DNA of 64,000 bases. It comes from Bact-19 sp038319215 (GTDB taxonomy: Bacteria > Bacteroidota > Bacteroidia > Bacteroidales > ML635J-15). The stretch spans positions 1-64,000 of the forward strand of contig JBBQCZ010000003.1 of assembly GCA_038319215.1 (NCBI GenBank), in the 5' to 3' direction. Shown here piece by piece: positions 60,502 to 64,000 of this stretch (the stretch's first letter is position 1; each line of letters begins with the position of its first letter). A model generated the notes under the pieces. The model was not told the DNA's origin. It was given only the letters and a program-made list of their open reading frames with translations, and did not search any database. The translations under genes were made by a program, and so were the position numbers.

Positions 60502-62634
60502 ATGAAACCGAATTATAAAAATATAGATATAAAATCGAAATCTGTATCCGGAAGCTTAGCCAAGGAATTACAGGAAAAAAACTGGATTACTGCCGAGCAG
60601 ATTCCAGTAAAAAAAGTTTATACCGAAGAAGATTTGCAAAATATGGAGCATTTGAATTTTGCTGCGGGATTACCGCCATATCTTCGCGGACCATATTCTA
60701 CAATGTATGTTATGCAGCCTTGGACCGTTCGTCAGTATGCTGGTTTTTCGACTGCAGAAGAATCAAACGCATTTTACCGTCGTAATCTTGCTGCTGGACA
60801 AAAAGGACTGTCGGTAGCTTTCGATCTTGCTACTCACCGTGGATACGATTCTGATCATCCGAGAGTTGTTGGCGATGTTGGTAAAGCTGGTGTTGCTATC
60901 GATTCTGTTTTGGATATGAAAATTCTTTTCGACCAAATTCCGCTTAACAAAATGTCTGTTTCGATGACCATGAACGGCGCTGTTTTGCCGATTATGGCTT
61001 TTTATATTGTTACAGCACTTGAGCAAGGCGCAAAATTGGAAGAGCTTGCAGGAACTATTCAGAACGATATTCTGAAAGAATTTATGGTAAGAAATACTTA
61101 CATTTATCCTCCGGAATTCTCTATGAAAATTATCGGTGATATTTTTGAGTTTGCCTCACAAAAAATGCCGAAATTCAATTCAATTTCTATTTCTGGTTAC
61201 CACATGCAGGAAGCTGGAGCAACAAACGATATCGAATTAGCTTATACTTTAGCTGACGGTCTCGAATATCTTCGTACTGGTATTAAAGCTGGGCTAGATA
61301 TTGATGCATTTGCTCCTCGTTTGTCTTTCTTTTGGGCATTGGGAATGAATCATTTTATGGAAATTGCAAAAATGCGTGCAGCAAGATTATTATGGGCTAA
61401 AATGGTAAAACAATTTAATCCAAAAAATCCAAAATCGCTTGCATTAAGAACACACACCCAGACTTCTGGTTGGTCGTTAACCGAACAAGATCCATTTAAC
61501 AATATTGCAAGAACTTGTGTCGAAGCAATGGGCGCAGCGTTAGGTCATACTCAGTCGTTACATACAAATGCACTTGATGAGGCGATTGCGTTGCCAACCG
61601 ATTTCTCTGCACGTATTGCACGTAATACTCAAATTTACCTTCAGGAAGAAACAAACATTTGCAAACAGGTTGATCCTTGGGCAGGTTCGTATTATGTAGA
61701 ATCTTTGACTAACGAAATTGCTCACAAAGCATGGAAACTTATCGAAGAAGTTGAAGCATTGGGTGGAATGGCAAAAGCCGTTGAGTCGGGAATTCCAAAA
61801 ATGAGAATTGAGGAAGCAGCAGCACGCACACAGGCAAGAATCGACAGCGGTCAACAAACTATTGTAGGAACAAATAAATATCGTCTCGACAAACAAGATC
61901 CAATCGATATTCTTGATGTTGACAATACAGCGGTTAGAGAATCTCAAATAATTAGATTACAAAAACTTAGAGCAGAAAGAAACGAAGCCGAATGTCAGGC
62001 ATCTTTGGTAGCAATTACAAAATGTGCAGAAACCGGACAAGGTAACTTACTCGAGCTTGCAGTTGATGCAGCCATGAAAAGAGCAAGTTTGGGTGAAATT
62101 TCTGATGCTTGTGAAAAAGTAGCAGGGAGGTACAAAGCAGTGATAAGAACAATATCTGGAGTTTACTCCGCTGAATCGAAAAATGATCCCGACTTTCAAA
62201 AAGCTAGGGAACTATGCAGCAAATTTGCAGCAAAAGAAGGTCGTCAACCTCGTATTATGGTTGCTAAAATGGGACAAGACGGACACGACCGCGGTGCTAA
62301 AGTAGTATCAACAGGTTATGCCGATGTAGGTTTTGACGTAGATATGGGACCATTGTTTCAAACTCCAGAAGAAGCAGCTAAACAAGCTGTAGAGAACGAT
62401 GTCCATATTCTTGGCGTTTCGTCATTGGCCGCAGGACACAAAACTTTAGTTCCATCTGTAATTGCAGAACTTAAAAAACTTGGTAGAGAAGACATTCTGG
62501 TAATTGCCGGCGGTGTTATTCCTTCTCAAGATTATCAGTTCTTGTACGACGCAGGTGTCGCTGCAATCTTTGGTCCTGGAACATCTGTATCTAAAGCAGC
62601 TGTTCAGATTTTGGAATTGTTGCTGGAAGACTAG
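60502..62634 (+). CDS. mutB: Methylmalonyl-CoA mutase, large (alpha) subunit
   Basis: A 710-residue adenosylcobalamin enzyme. I chose the ATG at 60502 (M-K-P-N-Y-K-N-I-D) because an earlier TTG at 60445 lies inside mutA and adds non-family residues. The substrate barrel has R-G-P-Y-S-T-M-Y, Q-Y-A-G-F-S-T-A-E-E-S-N and A-F-D-L-A-T-H-R-G-Y-D-S. The C-terminal cobalamin domain has the cobalt-ligand motif G-Q-D-G-H-D-R-G with H595, then S-S-L-A-A-G-H. No epimerase or MeaB chaperone gene is in the window. A terminator follows directly. Confidence 0.97.
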   Translation: MKPNYKNIDIKSKSVSGSLAKELQEKNWITAEQIPVKKVYTEEDLQNMEHLNFAAGLPPYLRGPYSTMYVMQPWTVRQYAGFSTAEESNAFYRRNLAAGQKGLSVAFDLATHRGYDSDHPRVVGDVGKAGVAIDSVLDMKILFDQIPLNKMSVSMTMNGAVLPIMAFYIVTALEQGAKLEELAGTIQNDILKEFMVRNTYIYPPEFSMKIIGDIFEFASQKMPKFNSISISGYHMQEAGATNDIELAYTLADGLEYLRTGIKAGLDIDAFAPRLSFFWALGMNHFMEIAKMRAARLLWAKMVKQFNPKNPKSLALRTHTQTSGWSLTEQDPFNNIARTCVEAMGAALGHTQSLHTNALDEAIALPTDFSARIARNTQIYLQEETNICKQVDPWAGSYYVESLTNEIAHKAWKLIEEVEALGGMAKAVESGIPKMRIEEAAARTQARIDSGQQTIVGTNKYRLDKQDPIDILDVDNTAVRESQIIRLQKLRAERNEAECQASLVAITKCAETGQGNLLELAVDAAMKRASLGEISDACEKVAGRYKAVIRTISGVYSAESKNDPDFQKARELCSKFAAKEGRQPRIMVAKMGQDGHDRGAKVVSTGYADVGFDVDMGPLFQTPEEAAKQAVENDVHILGVSSLAAGHKTLVPSVIAELKKLGREDILVIAGGVIPSQDYQFLYDAGVAAIFGPGTSVSKAAVQILELLLED

Positions 62635-62652
62635 GAAAATATTACCTAAAAT

Positions 62653-62694
62653 AAAAAAGAAATCCCGTCGTGAAAGCGACGGGTTTCTTTTTTT
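62653..62694 (+). terminator. Rho-independent terminator after the mutase genes
   Basis: CCCGTCG and CGACGGG pair around TGAAAG; the stem extends through a bulged T into A-rich and T-rich flanks, ending in seven T residues. Confidence 0.87.
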
Positions 62695-62785
62695 GTATTG
62701 AAAGTTTTGTATTTGTTTATTTTATTTGCTACTTCGAATTTAGCGAGCTTTACAAAAAACGTTGTTACTGGGATTTATCTTAAAT

Positions 62786-63814
62786 CTATTTTTCCTTAAT
62801 CACATAAATATATGTTGGAAAATGGTCGCTATAGCCACCCATGTATGTGTTACCTACATAAGTTCTAAAAGGATAACCTTTGAATTTTCCTTCTTTTTGC
62901 ATCAAGAAAGGCTTGTTGTAAACGAAAGCCTGGTGAAAACGATATGAAGATTTGTCTTTTTCTAGGAAAGCTGGAGTAATTACTATTTGATCAAATAAGT
63001 TCCATTTGTCCTGATATGCTAGTGAGCCAATACCTTTTTTGTAAAGCTCTTCCATAGGATTGTAAAGTTTTGGCAAAACAGCTTCTTCTTTATTACAAGT
63101 AGTGTTAAGATGTTCTTTTACACTTGCGTCAATTGGATCGTCGTTTAAGTCTCCCATACAAACAACTTTAGCCTTTGGGTTTACTGCGAGTAAAGAGTCA
63201 ACAATATAGCGAGTAACATCAGCAGCAGCAGCACGTTTTGATGCAGATCTTTTTTCTCCACCACGACGAGAAGGCCAGTGCAAGATTATAAAGTGCATTT
63301 CTTCACCATCATACATACCACTTACAAGAAGCTGGTCACGAGTTCTGAATGTAGAGTCTTCAGTATAAACATGATACATTTCAGTGTTTGTAACTGTAAA
63401 AAATTCGGGACGGTACAACAATGCACAATCAACACCTCTATAATCAACACCATCGAAATGAACTATCTGGTAGTTGTATTTTTTAATTGAAGGTGCTTTT
63501 ACTAAGTCTTTTAAAACTGTAATATTTTCAATCTCGCTCAAACCTACAATTGCAGGAGCCGTACCAGTAAAGTCTGCACCAACACCTACAATCACAGATG
63601 CCATATTTTCCATTTTGTCGAAATAGCGCTTTGTGTTCCATTGTTTTTCGGAATTTGGAGCAAATTCTTTATCATTATCTCCAGGAATAGTATCAAACAA
63701 ATTCTCGAGATTATAAAACATTATACATCCGGCTTTATACTCTTTTGTTTCTTGAGAAAACACGGATAAACTTAATAAGCCGATGAATGTGAGTAATAAA
63801 AATAAATTTTTCAT
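62786..63814 (-). CDS. Exported endonuclease/exonuclease/phosphatase-family protein
   Basis: A 342-residue exported metal-dependent phosphoesterase. The ATG at 63814 starts a signal peptide (N-L-F-L-L-L-T-F-I-G-L-L-S-L-S-V-F-S-Q); an in-frame GTG/ATG-like start at 63856 lies upstream of the -7 box and is rejected. Family motifs are in order: F-Y-N-L-E-N-L-F-D-T, G-L-S-E-I-E-N (metal Glu), H-W-P-S-R-R-G-G, G-D-L-N-D-D-P-I-D and the final G-G-Y-S-D-H-F-P with the catalytic His. It could be a secreted nuclease or a phosphatase for phosphorylated organics; the sequence does not decide. Confidence 0.87.
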   Translation of the reverse strand: MKNLFLLLTFIGLLSLSVFSQETKEYKAGCIMFYNLENLFDTIPGDNDKEFAPNSEKQWNTKRYFDKMENMASVIVGVGADFTGTAPAIVGLSEIENITVLKDLVKAPSIKKYNYQIVHFDGVDYRGVDCALLYRPEFFTVTNTEMYHVYTEDSTFRTRDQLLVSGMYDGEEMHFIILHWPSRRGGEKRSASKRAAAADVTRYIVDSLLAVNPKAKVVCMGDLNDDPIDASVKEHLNTTCNKEEAVLPKLYNPMEELYKKGIGSLAYQDKWNLFDQIVITPAFLEKDKSSYRFHQAFVYNKPFLMQKEGKFKGYPFRTYVGNTYMGGYSDHFPTYIYVIKEK

Positions 63815-63841
63815 AATATAATTTTTAGGAAAACATTTTGT

Positions 63842-63849
63842 CAAAGATA
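63842..63849 (-). promoter_or_regulatory. -7 element upstream of the endonuclease-family gene
   Basis: TATCTTTG on the minus strand, 27 bases before the chosen ATG. No clear TTTG lies 19-22 bases further upstream. The box also argues against a start codon at 63856. Confidence 0.5.
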
Positions 63850-63914
63850 ATACCATAATTAAATAGATGAACTTTTGTTAAGATTTTTTTTGATTTATTA
63901 TGCATTAAACCTTA

Positions 63915-64000
63915 TCAATCTTCTTTTCCTTCAATAAAATCAAATAAAGTACCCTCTTTAATCGAATAATCTGACTGAATAAAGCTGTTTACATTTAGCT
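63915..64000 (-). CDS. C-terminal end of a gene running out of the window (possible Ppx/GppA phosphatase)
   Basis: The last 28 codons of a minus-strand frame end at a TGA at 63915-63917. The residues V-S/N-x-S-D-Y-S-I-K-E-G-T-L-F-D-F-I resemble the conserved end of exopolyphosphatase/GppA proteins, where S/G-x-x-x-R/K-E-G-x-L-x-D is typical. With so little sequence, the family is only a guess; an open frame out of the window edge is what is seen. Confidence 0.45.
   Translation of the reverse strand, partial: LNVNSFIQSDYSIKEGTLFDFIEGKED

Overview
The window is AT-rich bacterial DNA from a member of the Bacteroidota, most likely an anaerobic or fermentative Bacteroidales-like organism (inference). 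The support is: secreted proteins with type IX secretion (T9SS) C-terminal sorting domains of both type A and type B, a PorP/SprF protein, promoters of the Bacteroidota form TTTG-N20-TANNTTTG, the HydF maturase of [FeFe]-hydrogenase, and a two-subunit methylmalonyl-CoA mutase. No insertion sequence, phage gene, CRISPR array or rRNA was seen.

Layout. 1-14166: a cell-surface module with two SprB-repeat adhesin-like proteins carrying type B sorting domains, a PorP/SprF protein, an OmpA-family protein and a 2661-residue secreted giant containing a seven-blade RCC1 propeller. 14434-17254: an ECF sigma factor, its membrane anti-sigma and an outer-membrane barrel; sigma gene and barrel gene share one promoter motif with identical spacing. 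17422-22423: two secreted proteins, the first a PNGase F-like glycosidase interrupted by a LamG domain. 22564-32562: the least ordinary part. It holds an atypical sigma factor, a zinc-finger anti-sigma, two related unknown secreted proteins, a lipoprotein, an exported TPR-CHAT protease and another unknown exported protein. Three of its transcripts begin with the same 31-base promoter-like motif.

32664-46827: mostly single housekeeping or envelope genes (Xaa-Pro aminopeptidase, YifB/ComM ATPase, methyltransferase, lipid kinase, secreted C10 protease with CUB domains, L-aspartate oxidase), ending in a 1221-residue sensor that fuses a periplasmic propeller to an adenylate cyclase and an HD phosphohydrolase. 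46926-50433: hydF, tRNA-Leu(CAA), a dCMP-deaminase-family protein and an S41 protease. 50491-58403, minus strand: a flippase-like protein, riboflavin synthase, DusB, and the rimP-nusA-infB translation/transcription operon. 58656-62634: the methylmalonyl-CoA mutase genes. The window closes with a secreted endonuclease/exonuclease/phosphatase-family protein and the tail of another minus-strand gene.

How the parts work together: the strongest regulatory story is two separate sigma/anti-sigma units, each with its own promoter motif visible in the sequence. One probably controls an envelope barrel. The other probably controls an exported CHAT protease and neighbouring secreted proteins of unknown function; it is the best candidate here for an undescribed system. 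All functions are read from sequence patterns alone, with no database search.
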